From: Flammeovirga pectinis
GTDB taxonomy: Bacteria; Bacteroidota; Bacteroidia; Cytophagales; Flammeovirgaceae
Assembly (NCBI RefSeq): GCF_003970675.1
Contig: NZ_CP034562.1
Location: 4,004,001 to 4,068,000 of the forward strand
Direction: 5' to 3'
Length of the DNA stretch: 64,000 nt
The stretch's first letter is position 1. Every line of letters begins with the position of its first letter. The notes beneath the pieces were generated by a model that was given only the letters and a program-made list of their open reading frames with translations, had not been told where the DNA came from and did no database searches. The translations under genes and the position numbers were made by a program. Below, one piece after another: positions 8,274 through 19,200 of this stretch.

Positions 8274-10220
8274 ATGAACAAATTTTACAAATATATCGGG
8301 GTATTACTTCTTAGTTTAACTGTAATAAGTTGTACAGAAAAGAAAGAGGAAGGAAATTATAAATTACTTTCGGTAGAAGAATATAACGATGCTGTTTATG
8401 CATCTTGGATTGGACAAATTATAGGGAATACTTATGGTTTAGGGTATGAGTTTAAATTTATAGACGAGCCAGGTCCAGATAAATTTCCTTACGGTTATGA
8501 TTTTACTTTAGAAGACCTTAAAAAACATGATGGTGCATATTCTGACGATGATACAGATATTGAATATATGTATCTAACACAAATGGAGAAGAATGGCATT
8601 GAACCAAGTTATAAAAATTTAGCCAATGCGTGGTCTACCCATGTAAAAGAGCGTGTTTGGTTTGCTAATAGAATGGCTGTAACATTAATTAATGCAGGTC
8701 ATTTCCCACCTGTATCTGGTTCAATTGGTTATAATACAGAATGGTTTCAGATAGATCCTCAATTGGTGAATGAAATTTGGGCAGTAACTTCTCCTGGAAT
8801 GATCAATTATGCTGTTGATAAATCAGAATTTTCTGCTAGAATAACAAACGATAGCTTTGGTGTTGACCCAACTTTACATTATGCAGCAATGTATAGTGCG
8901 GCCTTTTTCGAGAAAGATATTCATAAATTAATTGATATTGGAACACAAGCTCTTCCAAAAGACAGTCGTTTTAAAGCCATAGTTGAAAATGTAAAAAAAT
9001 GGCATTCAAAATACCCTAATGATTGGCAGAAAGCAAGAGCACTTGTAAAAGAGCATTACTATGTAGTAGAAGATTATAACAGACATTCTTGGGCTGTTGT
9101 AGATGCAAACTTAAATGGTGCTTATGGAATAATGGCTCTTTTATATGGTGAAGGAGATTTCCAAAAAACATTAGATTATAGTTGTGCTTTTGGAATGGAT
9201 GCGGACAATCAGGCAGCAACAATGTGTGGTTTATTGGGTATAGTGAATGGTTTTAAAAGCATACCTCATGATTTAATGTTTCCGGTAGAAGGTGCAAATT
9301 GGGAGTTACCTTTTAATGATCAATATAAAATGATAACAAGAGAGGGCTTGTCAGATGAAACGCTTACTAATCTTGCAAAAAGAACAACGGCACAAGGAGA
9401 GAGAATTATTAAAGCATATGGAGGTGAAGTGATTACAAAAGGAGGGAAGCAATATTATAAAATCAATACTGATGCAAAATTTGTCGCTCCTTTTGAATTA
9501 AATACTATTCCTAAAATGGCTATAGAAGTAAACAATCCTTTTAATTATCCTATCTATACTGGTGGTAATAAAGGAGATGTAAAAGTGAGAATTGATGGTG
9601 AATTACCGCAAGGAATCGCATTAACATCAACTGCTTTGGAAGGAACACCTACGGAAGTAGGAACGTATGCTTTTGATATAATTGCGGAATATAAAGATGA
9701 AGTAAAAACAATCAATGTAAAATTTGATGTTCATTCTAAAAATTTAGCTTCTACAGCAAAAGAAGTGGTTTATAATAAGAACTCAACAAATAAAAATATT
9801 GAATTAATTAGAAATGGCACAACTAAAGAGACCTACTATAGTACTAAAAAAGGTACTGCCAGAGAAGTAGACTTCTATGGTTATAAATGGGATAAACCAC
9901 AAACAATATCAGCTTTAATATATAATAACGGACAATCTGGAGAGTTTTGTGGTTGGTTTACTTCTTTTGAGGTAGAAATACTGAAAAATGGTAAATGGAT
10001 TAAACTAGAGGGAGAGGAAGTTTCGCCAAAAATGAACTTGGATAATTCGCAATGGTTAAAGCCTTGTTTTATGAATTACGAAATAACATTCAAACCTGTA
10101 ACTACTAAAGGAATTAGAATTGTTGGTCTTGGTGGTGGCATTGAGAAAGATGCAAATAATGCTCATTTAGGCATACAGTATTATACATCAATTAGCGAAT
10201 TGAGCGTATTTGAGAAATAG
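8274..10220 (+). CDS. Secreted ADP-ribosylglycohydrolase-family lipoprotein
   Basis: 648 residues with a lipoprotein signal (VISC, Cys20). Residues ~35-400 are an ADP-ribosylglycohydrolase (ARH) fold: the metal-binding acidic cluster DDDTDIE at 91-97 and a second GMDADNQA motif at 307-314, where classic ARH enzymes have GGDTDT. A putative-Ig (He_PIG-like) domain follows around 430-490 (LPQGIALTSTALEGTP), then a C-terminal discoidin-like beta-sandwich to 648. ARH enzymes cut N- or O-glycosidic bonds to ADP-ribose; here an export signal and the ribokinase/permease neighbours suggest it frees ribose from an external nucleoside or ADP-ribose compound. The exact substrate is not visible. The operon ends at the bidirectional terminator at 10285. 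Confidence 0.8.
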   Translation: MNKFYKYIGVLLLSLTVISCTEKKEEGNYKLLSVEEYNDAVYASWIGQIIGNTYGLGYEFKFIDEPGPDKFPYGYDFTLEDLKKHDGAYSDDDTDIEYMYLTQMEKNGIEPSYKNLANAWSTHVKERVWFANRMAVTLINAGHFPPVSGSIGYNTEWFQIDPQLVNEIWAVTSPGMINYAVDKSEFSARITNDSFGVDPTLHYAAMYSAAFFEKDIHKLIDIGTQALPKDSRFKAIVENVKKWHSKYPNDWQKARALVKEHYYVVEDYNRHSWAVVDANLNGAYGIMALLYGEGDFQKTLDYSCAFGMDADNQAATMCGLLGIVNGFKSIPHDLMFPVEGANWELPFNDQYKMITREGLSDETLTNLAKRTTAQGERIIKAYGGEVITKGGKQYYKINTDAKFVAPFELNTIPKMAIEVNNPFNYPIYTGGNKGDVKVRIDGELPQGIALTSTALEGTPTEVGTYAFDIIAEYKDEVKTINVKFDVHSKNLASTAKEVVYNKNSTNKNIELIRNGTTKETYYSTKKGTAREVDFYGYKWDKPQTISALIYNNGQSGEFCGWFTSFEVEILKNGKWIKLEGEEVSPKMNLDNSQWLKPCFMNYEITFKPVTTKGIRIVGLGGGIEKDANNAHLGIQYYTSISELSVFEK

Positions 10221-10280
10221 ATTGGATCATAAAAGAATACTTATTCGAATTTGATAGCTACTTATATTTATGAGCTAAAT

Positions 10281-10724
10281 ATTAAAAAAGTCCAATTGAA
10301 TGAATATTCAATTGGACTTTTTTTGTCGGTCTGTCTTATTTCTTTATAAAAATTATTTTACAACAAGTGTTTTCGAGGCGACACCTTTGTTTGTTGAGAT
10401 TCTTAGAATATAAACGCCTTGGCTTAATCCTTTTACATCTATCAACGAGTTAAATGTTGAGCCTTTATTTACACCAGAAATAGTAAATAAATCAATTTTA
10501 GAGATAATAGTACCTGCTGAAACGGATACTTTTACAAAATCTGAAGAGGGGTTAGGGTAAACCAATAAGTCTGACGCCAAAGTTACATTATCTAAAGCTA
10601 AAGCCTCTTCAGTTTTTTCTACTAACATTTCGGCTTTAATCTCACGTGCTGTATATGGAGTACCATAAGATGTTTCTCCCGCTGGTGTAGAAATTGTCAA
10701 TTCTAATGTACCAGCCTCTTCAAA
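10281..10724. repeat. Near-identical 3' block, copy A
   Basis: This block matches 15821-16264 at a constant offset of 5540 bp. By eye the two differ by two substitutions (10378 and 10569) and by the terminator loop. Homology beyond 10724 drops sharply and then resumes, so the pattern looks like a conversion tract within an older gene duplication. Confidence 0.85.
10285..10322. terminator. Bidirectional terminator
   Basis: A perfect long stem starting AAAAAGTCCAATTGAA with a short central loop (TGAATA at 10301-10306), flanked by A and T tracts. It lies between the convergent ARH-family gene and the first giant repeat protein and can serve both. A near copy is at 15825-15862. Confidence 0.85.
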
Positions 10725-13700
10725 TGTAACTGTTAGTCCGTCTACAGTAGCAGCTCCTGAAGTTGTTAATGCTAAGCCTGGAGCAGTTGTTAGAATATTC
10801 ATTTCCATTGAAGGAGTTTCATTAATACTAACTGCTGAAGGTAAATCATAGGTAATCACTGGAGAATACATGTAATATTCTTTTTCATGTAAAATCCATT
10901 TTCCTAACTCATTATCCCATCTTTCATTATATGTTTCAATACCCCAACGTTGCTCTCTGATTCCTAACCAGTCTTCTAGCTCGGCATTCCAAGTATATTC
11001 CCAAGCATCGTTTTCAACGGTTTTTTTATAAGGAACAAATTCATTAATTTCAGAGTCATATTTATATATTGCAGTATATCCTTTATTCGGATTATAATAA
11101 TTAAATAGTCTTTCTTTTATATGATCTTTTATCCACTTGGAACCATTCCACTCTTCGTAAATGCTTAATGAAAATGAAATATCTCCAGAATAGTTATAAT
11201 CAATTACTGTATTTCTATATATATTTTCCCATTCATCATTACCACCTATAGCATACTCATGGACACTTTGCTCTTCTTTATTAATATAATGAGTGTTTTT
11301 GAAAATCTTACACCAATCACCGATATTAGCTGACCAATCATAGTATTCATATATATCAAGATCTCCGTTTGTGTTAATAATTTTATTATTATTAACCCAA
11401 GTATCAGTGATCCATTCTTCGTGAATCCTAGTAGAAACCTCTCCCTCGATAGTAAAGGTATATGCCTCTACATATTGCCATGTATTATCAGAGAATTTCC
11501 ATTCTGAATAAGCTGTTCTATCACCATCATAATCTCTTTTCCTATCACCTATCCATTCCTGTTGCTTATCACTCCAATTATACGATATTTCAGAAGTCTT
11601 CACTTGCTCATCATTATAAATAAATTCATTTTTATAATTAAGCGCCCAATCTAGATTATCATAATCCCAGACGAAGTGAACAGATGCTACTTTATTTCCA
11701 TTCGTTTTAGATTTATTTTCATAAGAATATCTTCCTTCCCAAACATTGTTACTGTAATCCCAGTAATACGTTGCATACTTTATATATGTATAGCCGTCTT
11801 TGTCTTCCCTCTCTTCATGATCATATCTATAATCTCCAATCCACATTTCTTGATCAGAACTCCAATGATAACTTGAATGCTCAATAGTTTGTCCATCATC
11901 ATTTTTTTTAAACTCACTTTTGAAATGCTTTTCAAATTCAGAACCATTAATTTCGTAAGAAATACTGGTGTAAACATCTTCATCCTCAGAATATGTCATA
12001 CTATACCTTTTTTCAGGAACAAAGATAGTTCCATCATGAGAATATTGAGTAATACCTGATTGAACTCCATCAGTAAACTCATACATATACTTTTCTAATT
12101 CAACCCAAACAGGATCATCAAAAGTATTTGTATTTGTATAATAAGTTCTACTTGTTAAAACACTAGCCGTAGAATCTTCAATAACTAAATTATTCTTGTT
12201 AGAATCTATTAAAGAATCATTACTTACTTTTAAATTATAAGTAATTCTAAAATAGTCTTGATTAAAGTGACGCTCAATTAAAGTTATTTCATTATTATAA
12301 GAATTTTGAAAATCAGTATATATAGATTTCAATTGAGTATTAAAATTACTTGATGCATAACAATATTTATATTCAGAGATTTTTTGACCCTTCGATGCAT
12401 CAAAAACTGTTTCAGTTTTTACAAAAGTATCAACATTATATCTTACCTCTTGTTGGTTATAAATGACCCAAGCATCATTTGTATAATTAAAATATGTATA
12501 ATCATAATCACGATCATTTAGGTAGTTCCAATTTCGTTTAGAACTCAATCTATATTTTGAAGTTTCTGATGACCAATAAGAATAAATTTCCTGACTTTGT
12601 CTTCCTTCAGAGTCATATAGGTAATTATTTCTAGATCTTTTCACCCAACTACCATCATTAAAATTATCATGAAGGGATTGAGTTTTTTGATTTAACTCAT
12701 TAAATAAATAATTAGATCTATAGCCATATGTATAATAATTAAGATCAGTATCCCATGAACTACGGTACGAATACATTGTTATATAATCATTGTCATCGAA
12801 AGCATATCTACTTTCCCAAGAATTCACCCAAGTATTTCCTAAATAATTTTGGTGTTTATTTAAAATTTGATTTCCATTATCGTCATAGTCATACTCATAT
12901 TTGTAATCTCCTACCCAATCTTGATCTTCACTAGACCAATCGTAATAAGCATCTAAAATTGTATAATTATCAACATTACCAATCACTTTACGAGCTCTTT
13001 CGTTCTTAGAGCCAGATACATAAGCACCAGACTTCCCGAAAAGATAAACTTCTAAAAGTTTAATTCCATTTTCATTATATTCAAATTCATGCTTATAACT
13101 TTCATATGATCCCCAATCGTCTGGGGCAACTCTTTCCTCTAAAGTCAATCTATCTTCATTATCATATTCTAAAACCTTAGTAGCAATAGCAGTTGTAGCC
13201 CAGTCAGAATCAGCACTTTCAAATTCTTCAATTTTAGTAAGTAAATCATTAGAATTGTATTCATACTTTTTCAACCAATGATTTACCCACGTAGTCCCTT
13301 CACCTTTGTAATCAGCTACTTCTACTTCATCACCATTTTCATTGTAAGTATACTCATGTTTCCAATCATTACCCCAATTATTATTTTCAGAGTCCCAATA
13401 AGATGTAGCATCAGAATTAAAATTATATCTATTAATATATGTATACTGAGTTGAATTTAGCCAATCATCTGTGTTTATATTCCATGTTTGATATGTTCTT
13501 ATTTCAGTGTCATTATTAGGGTATTCATAGTTATTTTGATAATGATATAACCAATTATTATCACCATCATTGTAAGCATAATTACTTAATAAAGTTCTGC
13601 CTTCTTCATCAAAAGAGTTTTCTTCTTTATAGCTTTTTAACCAGATTCCTTCTGAATAGAAGTATTGTGAATACATTATTCTATTATTATTTTCATCATA

Positions 13701-15581
13701 TGCAAGCTCTTCTTTACTATAAAGTATCCATTCATTATTCTCTGAGTGATAAGTAATTCCTTCTAGCAGTTGACTTTTATTATCAAATATAGATTCTGAT
13801 TTAGAATCTTTCATCCAAACATCTCCTTCTCCATAATATGATGCGAAAGATATCGAATTCCCTAAATCATCAAATGCATATTCATACTTGTAATTCTTAA
13901 CCCACTCACTCTTATTCGTATCATAATACTCAGATATTGAAAGTATTTGCATTCCATTTAAATGTGCAGAAGTTTGGCGGTAGTCAGGAATAAACTCATT
14001 TAAGTCTTCACTCCAATAATATCTAACTGAAGTTTCAGCGGAACCATCAGGGAAGTAAGTATATTCATATTTATGATCTGCGACGAAGTTCATATCATCG
14101 ACAGACCAATCATAAGAAACTCTTGATGAAACTTGAACATTTTCATTAAATGTTTCTTCTACTTTATATTCACCTTCCCATTCTTGTGATGGTTTATTCC
14201 ATCTAAATCTCTCTTCAAGTATACGGTTCTCATTTTCATCATACGCATAAATATTCTTGTAAGAATTCACTAAACTTTCTTCTACTCTTGAATAAGATTT
14301 CTCCAGAGACGTTAAATGATTTCCATTATCATCATTTATATATTCAAATGAGTTAGAAACTGCCCATCCGTGTACATGATTATGCCACTCAAAAGACATA
14401 TAACTATCAACATGTCCATTTTCATCGTATGTATAAGTCCGACCATTTTGACCTATCCAAGTCTGTAATACTTTATTAAAAGTATATTCATAATAAAAAT
14501 CTAGTCTGATTACATTATCATCAGATGTATAAAGTTTAAGCTCGCTTTTAGAATTAGGTTCTAATTCCTGAGAGTTTTTATTATAACTATAGTATTCATA
14601 TTCATATTCAATATCAGAGGACCACGTGTATCTAGTGATAGAAATCGTTGTTAGAACTCCATTTATATTTTCTTTCGTTTCAATTTCTGCTAAAAAACCA
14701 TTTTCATCTCTAAGGTAATTACGTTCTAAGAATACTTTTAATTCTCCATTACCATTTTTTCTGTACTCAATATGCTGAACATTTTCACCTAGCTCATTAA
14801 AAGTAGTATAGATTTTTCGTGTTAGTACTGAGTCGTTGTCAGCAATATGTTCATACCAAACCGTAGAGTCTAATTGTAAAATGATTGCATCTTCTTCCAG
14901 AGTTCTTGAACCACTTTTCCCAATAAATTCTTTATCTGTTAGAGGGATATTAATACTTTTCGTTAAAGAATCTAATCCTAATCCAAAAGCTTTATTACTT
15001 TTCTCTATAGTATTTTTAGACAGTAGAGAAGGGATTTTTTCTGCTACCCAATCATTTCTATGTTTTAATAACAATCCTCTTTTAGTTTGAGGAGCAAAAT
15101 CAATAAATGATTGAACTAAATGAGTGGGCATGTCTCTTTCTGAAAAAGAAACTGTTTGTTCTTCTTTTGTATTTAAACCTTTAAGACTAAATCTACCTTT
15201 AGAAAGGTTTATTGTATCTGTCTTAAATTTAAGTTGAGATGGAACAAATACTCCACGCTTTAGCTCCTTTTTTTCAGGGATTACAGCAAAAGGGTTTTCT
15301 TGTAACTCCTTTTCAACTTGCAATTTGATTCTATCTTCTTTTGACAAAAGATCAAGTTGCAAAGTATGTTTTTTAGCACTTTCAACAACCTTTGAATACT
15401 CAAGAGCATGTTTTTCTTTTAAAAGTCTATTTTCTCTTTCTTCTAAAAGTATTTCTTGTTCATGCTTTTCGCTAAGAAGCTGTTCTTCAGACTTTTTAAA
15501 ATCTTGTGGCGATATTTGTTGAGCATAGGAAAATGTAGATATAAGAATTATACCTATTGAGAGTAATTGTTTTAAGTTCAT
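10353..15581 (-). CDS. Giant T9SS-exported Trp/Tyr-repeat surface protein, copy 1
   Basis: An upstream in-frame ATG at 15617 exists, but starting at 15581 gives a standard signal peptide (MNLKQLLSIGIILIST, cleavage after YAQQ) that matches the paralogue, so about 1742 residues are assigned. After the signal comes a charged coiled coil (EEQLLSEKHEQEILLEE), a unique N-terminal region, then roughly 1200 residues of imperfect ~40-residue repeats built on Trp, Tyr-x-Tyr and YDENGN/FDDNGN turns. They recall YD/RHS-type repeats but no RHS core or toxin end was found. The end has an Ig-like region and a T9SS type A sorting domain (VYPNPSSDFVKV ... GVYILRISTNKG). Probably a surface fibre or adhesin. 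Closely related to the next gene. Confidence 0.75.
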   Translation of the reverse strand: MNLKQLLSIGIILISTFSYAQQISPQDFKKSEEQLLSEKHEQEILLEERENRLLKEKHALEYSKVVESAKKHTLQLDLLSKEDRIKLQVEKELQENPFAVIPEKKELKRGVFVPSQLKFKTDTINLSKGRFSLKGLNTKEEQTVSFSERDMPTHLVQSFIDFAPQTKRGLLLKHRNDWVAEKIPSLLSKNTIEKSNKAFGLGLDSLTKSINIPLTDKEFIGKSGSRTLEEDAIILQLDSTVWYEHIADNDSVLTRKIYTTFNELGENVQHIEYRKNGNGELKVFLERNYLRDENGFLAEIETKENINGVLTTISITRYTWSSDIEYEYEYYSYNKNSQELEPNSKSELKLYTSDDNVIRLDFYYEYTFNKVLQTWIGQNGRTYTYDENGHVDSYMSFEWHNHVHGWAVSNSFEYINDDNGNHLTSLEKSYSRVEESLVNSYKNIYAYDENENRILEERFRWNKPSQEWEGEYKVEETFNENVQVSSRVSYDWSVDDMNFVADHKYEYTYFPDGSAETSVRYYWSEDLNEFIPDYRQTSAHLNGMQILSISEYYDTNKSEWVKNYKYEYAFDDLGNSISFASYYGEGDVWMKDSKSESIFDNKSQLLEGITYHSENNEWILYSKEELAYDENNNRIMYSQYFYSEGIWLKSYKEENSFDEEGRTLLSNYAYNDGDNNWLYHYQNNYEYPNNDTEIRTYQTWNINTDDWLNSTQYTYINRYNFNSDATSYWDSENNNWGNDWKHEYTYNENGDEVEVADYKGEGTTWVNHWLKKYEYNSNDLLTKIEEFESADSDWATTAIATKVLEYDNEDRLTLEERVAPDDWGSYESYKHEFEYNENGIKLLEVYLFGKSGAYVSGSKNERARKVIGNVDNYTILDAYYDWSSEDQDWVGDYKYEYDYDDNGNQILNKHQNYLGNTWVNSWESRYAFDDNDYITMYSYRSSWDTDLNYYTYGYRSNYLFNELNQKTQSLHDNFNDGSWVKRSRNNYLYDSEGRQSQEIYSYWSSETSKYRLSSKRNWNYLNDRDYDYTYFNYTNDAWVIYNQQEVRYNVDTFVKTETVFDASKGQKISEYKYCYASSNFNTQLKSIYTDFQNSYNNEITLIERHFNQDYFRITYNLKVSNDSLIDSNKNNLVIEDSTASVLTSRTYYTNTNTFDDPVWVELEKYMYEFTDGVQSGITQYSHDGTIFVPEKRYSMTYSEDEDVYTSISYEINGSEFEKHFKSEFKKNDDGQTIEHSSYHWSSDQEMWIGDYRYDHEEREDKDGYTYIKYATYYWDYSNNVWEGRYSYENKSKTNGNKVASVHFVWDYDNLDWALNYKNEFIYNDEQVKTSEISYNWSDKQQEWIGDRKRDYDGDRTAYSEWKFSDNTWQYVEAYTFTIEGEVSTRIHEEWITDTWVNNNKIINTNGDLDIYEYYDWSANIGDWCKIFKNTHYINKEEQSVHEYAIGGNDEWENIYRNTVIDYNYSGDISFSLSIYEEWNGSKWIKDHIKERLFNYYNPNKGYTAIYKYDSEINEFVPYKKTVENDAWEYTWNAELEDWLGIREQRWGIETYNERWDNELGKWILHEKEYYMYSPVITYDLPSAVSINETPSMEMNILTTAPGLALTTSGAATVDGLTVTFEEAGTLELTISTPAGETSYGTPYTAREIKAEMLVEKTEEALALDNVTLASDLLVYPNPSSDFVKVSVSAGTIISKIDLFTISGVNKGSTFNSLIDVKGLSQGVYILRISTNKGVASKTLVVK

Positions 15582-15892
15582 TTTTAAAAATTGAAAGAGT
15601 AAAAGTTGTTTCACCACTCTGATAAATTACTTTTCGTAATCTTAGAGTGATATAAATTAGTCTGTTAATAATAATTGAAATCAGAATATCAAAAATACAT
15701 CTATAGTTTAATCATTGCAATTTATCTTCTTTGTTTTTTATTAAATATTTTCAAACAGACCTTATTAAGGATTCGATTTTTTTGAAGAGTAATATTTAAA
15801 TAGTCCATATTCATTAGAATATTAAAAAAGTCCAATTGAATATTCATTCAATTGGACTTTTTTTGTCGGTCTGTCTTATTTCTTTATAAAAA
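15582..15892. other. Intergenic region between the two giant genes
   Basis: About 310 bp, AT-rich. It should hold the promoter of copy 1 (reading leftward) and contains the terminator of copy 2 at 15825-15862. No further gene or peptide was recognised. Confidence 0.6.
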
Positions 15893-16264
15893 TTATTTTA
15901 CAACAAGTGTTTTCGAGACGACACCTTTGTTTGTTGAGATTCTTAGAATATAAACGCCTTGGCTTAATCCTTTTACATCTATCAACGAGTTAAATGTTGA
16001 GCCTTTATTTACACCAGAAATAGTAAATAAATCAATTTTAGAGATAATAGTACCTGCTGAAACGGATACTTTTACAAAATCTGAAGAGGGGTTAGGGTAA
16101 ACCAATAACTCTGACGCCAAAGTTACATTATCTAAAGCTAAAGCCTCTTCAGTTTTTTCTACTAACATTTCGGCTTTAATCTCACGTGCTGTATATGGAG
16201 TACCATAAGATGTTTCTCCCGCTGGTGTAGAAATTGTCAATTCTAATGTACCAGCCTCTTCAAA
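15821..16264. repeat. Near-identical 3' block, copy B
   Basis: Partner of 10281-10724, covering the terminator, the T9SS sorting domain and part of the preceding Ig-like domain of the second giant gene. Confidence 0.85.
15825..15862. terminator. Terminator of giant gene copy 2
   Basis: Same stem as at 10285-10322, but the 6-nt loop reads TATTCA (15841-15846) instead of TGAATA, which is its exact reverse complement. On the minus strand the stem is followed by a T tract. Confidence 0.85.
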
Positions 16265-19200
16265 AGTAATCGTCATATCCTCTAATGAAGCAGATGCACC
16301 TGAAGTAACCACTTCTAATCCAGGAGCAGTAGTTAAGATATTCATTTCCATTGAAGGAGTTTCATTAATACTAACTGCTGAAGGTAAATCATAGGTAATC
16401 ACTGGAGAATACATGTAATATTCTTTTTCATGTAAAATCCATTTTCCTAACTCATTATCCCATCGTTCAGTATGATTATAGTCCGAAATGTTATGTCTAA
16501 TACCTAACCAATCTTCTAGTTCAGTATTCCAAGTATAGGTATAATCATCACGTGTCTCTTTTCTATCAGGTACAAATTCATCTTTATTAGAATCATAAAT
16601 ATAATATTCACTATATCCGTTTTCCCAATTGTTGTAGTCATATCTATTTTCCTCAATACGGTCTTTCATCCAAGCTCCATTTATCCAATCTTCATACATA
16701 GAAAAACTAAGAGAATATTCTCCATTATAATAATCATCTTTAAGTGTTGTTCTCCTTTCTAAATTTACCCATTCTCCACTAACACCTATAGCTATTTCAT
16801 GAACATACTGATCCTCTTCATTGTGATAGTAAGATTCTTTAAAATACTTATACCAATTAGCTATTTCTGATGACCATCCGTAATACTCATTAATATCAAC
16901 ATCTCCAAAGGTGTTTATATTTTTTTCAGCATTAACCCAAGTATCAGTAACCCATTCTTCTTCGATTCTAGTAGAGATATTATCTTCAGTAGTGTAGGTA
17001 TGTGCCCTTACATATTGCCATGTATTATCAGAGTATTTCAATTCTGAATAAGCTGTTCTATCACCATCAATATCTCTTTTCCTATCACCTATCCATTCCT
17101 GTTGCTTATCACTCCAATTATACGATATTTCAGAAGTCATAACTTGCTCATCATTATAGGTATATTCATATTTATAATGAGGTACCCAATCTAGATTATC
17201 ATAATCCCAATTCAAATAAACAAACAATATTCCGTTCCCATGCGTATCAGACTTCTCCTCGTAAGCAGAGCTTCCTTCCCAAACATTATTACTATTATCC
17301 CAATAATAGCTTGCATACTTGTAATAAGTATTTCCCTCATCATCAAGAGTATAACCGTTATCATATCGGTAATTTCCAATCCACATTTCGCTATCAGAAC
17401 TCCAATAATAACTAGCAGAAGCTATTGTTTGTCCACTATCATTCGTTTTAAATTCTCTTTTGAAGTAATTCTCAAATTCAGAACCATTAACTTCATAAGA
17501 AATATCGGTATAAACATCTTTATCCTCAGAATATGTCATACTATATTTTTCTTCAGGAACAAAAGTAGTTCCATCATGAGAGTATTGAGCAATACCTGAT
17601 TGTATTCCATCAGTAAACTCGTACATATACTTTTCAGATTCTACCCATACAGGTTTATCATAAGTACCGTTATTATTATAGTAAATTCTACTTGTTAAAA
17701 CACCTGCCATAGAATCTTCAATAACTAAATAATTCTTGTAATAATCTATTAAAGAATCATTACTTACTTTTAAATTATAAGTAGATCTAAAATAGTCTTG
17801 ATTAAAGTGACGCTCATATAAAGTCATTTCATTATTATCAGAATTTTGGAAATCTGTTAATTTAGATTTCAATTGAGTATCAAAATCACTTGATGCATAC
17901 CAGCTTTTATACTCATATAACGCTTCATCCTTCGACACATTAAAGGTTGTCCCTATCTGTACAAAAGTATCTAAATTATATCTTATTTCTTCTTGATTTG
18001 AAATTACCCAATCATTACCTGAATAATAAGAATATGTATAATCGTGATCAAGATCGTTTAAATAACTCCAATTCTGCTTAGAACTCAATACATACTTTGA
18101 GGTTTCAGAATTCCAATTTGAATAAATATTTTCATTTTGTCTTCCTTCCGAATCATATGCATATTCATTTTTAGAAGAAAGTGTCCATTCTCCTTCATTA
18201 AATTGATCAAAAACGGATTGAGTTACTTGATTTAACTCATTAAATGAATAATGATAACGATATCCGCTAGAATAGTACTCTAAACTAGTATCCCATGAAT
18301 ATTGATATGAAACCATTGTTTGATTTCCATTATCATCAAAAGCATATCTATCTTCCCAAGAATTCACCCAACTATCAGTAATATAGTTTTGGCGTTTATA
18401 TAAAACCCGATTTCCATTGTCATCATGCTCATAATGGTATTTATAACCATAACTGTTTTCTTCATCATCCCAATCAGAAAGATAACTGTTTATTATAAGG
18501 TTACCATTATCGTCATAGTCATATTCATATTTATAATTACCTTTCCAAGCTTGATCTGTTTCTGACCAATTGTAATCAGCACGTAAAATTGTATAATTTG
18601 AAGTGTAATCTCCATTATCTACCTCTTTATAAGCTCTTTCGTACTTAGTACCAGATACATAATTATCTGACTTACCGTAACGGTAAACTTCCAAAAGTTG
18701 ATTTCCATTTTCATCATATTCAAATTCATGCTTATAACTTTCATCTAATCCCCAATCGTCAGGAGCAACTCTTTGCTCTAAAGTCAATCTATCTTCATTA
18801 TCATATTCTAAAACCTTAGAAGATATAGCAGTTGCAGCCCAGTCAGAATCAGCACTGTCAAATTCTTCAATTTTAGTAAGTAAATCATTAGAATTGTATT
18901 TATACTTTTTCAACCAATGACGATTCCATTCTATTCCATCTCCGCTATAATCAGCTACTTCTACTTCATCACCATTTTCATTATAAGTATATTTGTGCTT
19001 CCAACTATTCTCCCAAACACTATTTTCCAAACTCCAATAGGCTTCTTCCGTTGTATATGAATTTTCATCAGATGTATAAGAATATCTAGAAGAATTCACC
19101 CAATCACCTGAATCTGTACTCCAATATTGATAAGTATGAACAGAACTATTATCAGAAGGGTACTCATATAAATCCTGAGAAGAATATAACCAATTATTTT

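Noticed and set aside
11676-12059. Hydrophobic plus-strand frames inside the giant repeat genes
   Set aside because: Antisense shadows of the Tyr/Asn-rich repeats; they have no start context of their own and recur at the matching places in both copies.
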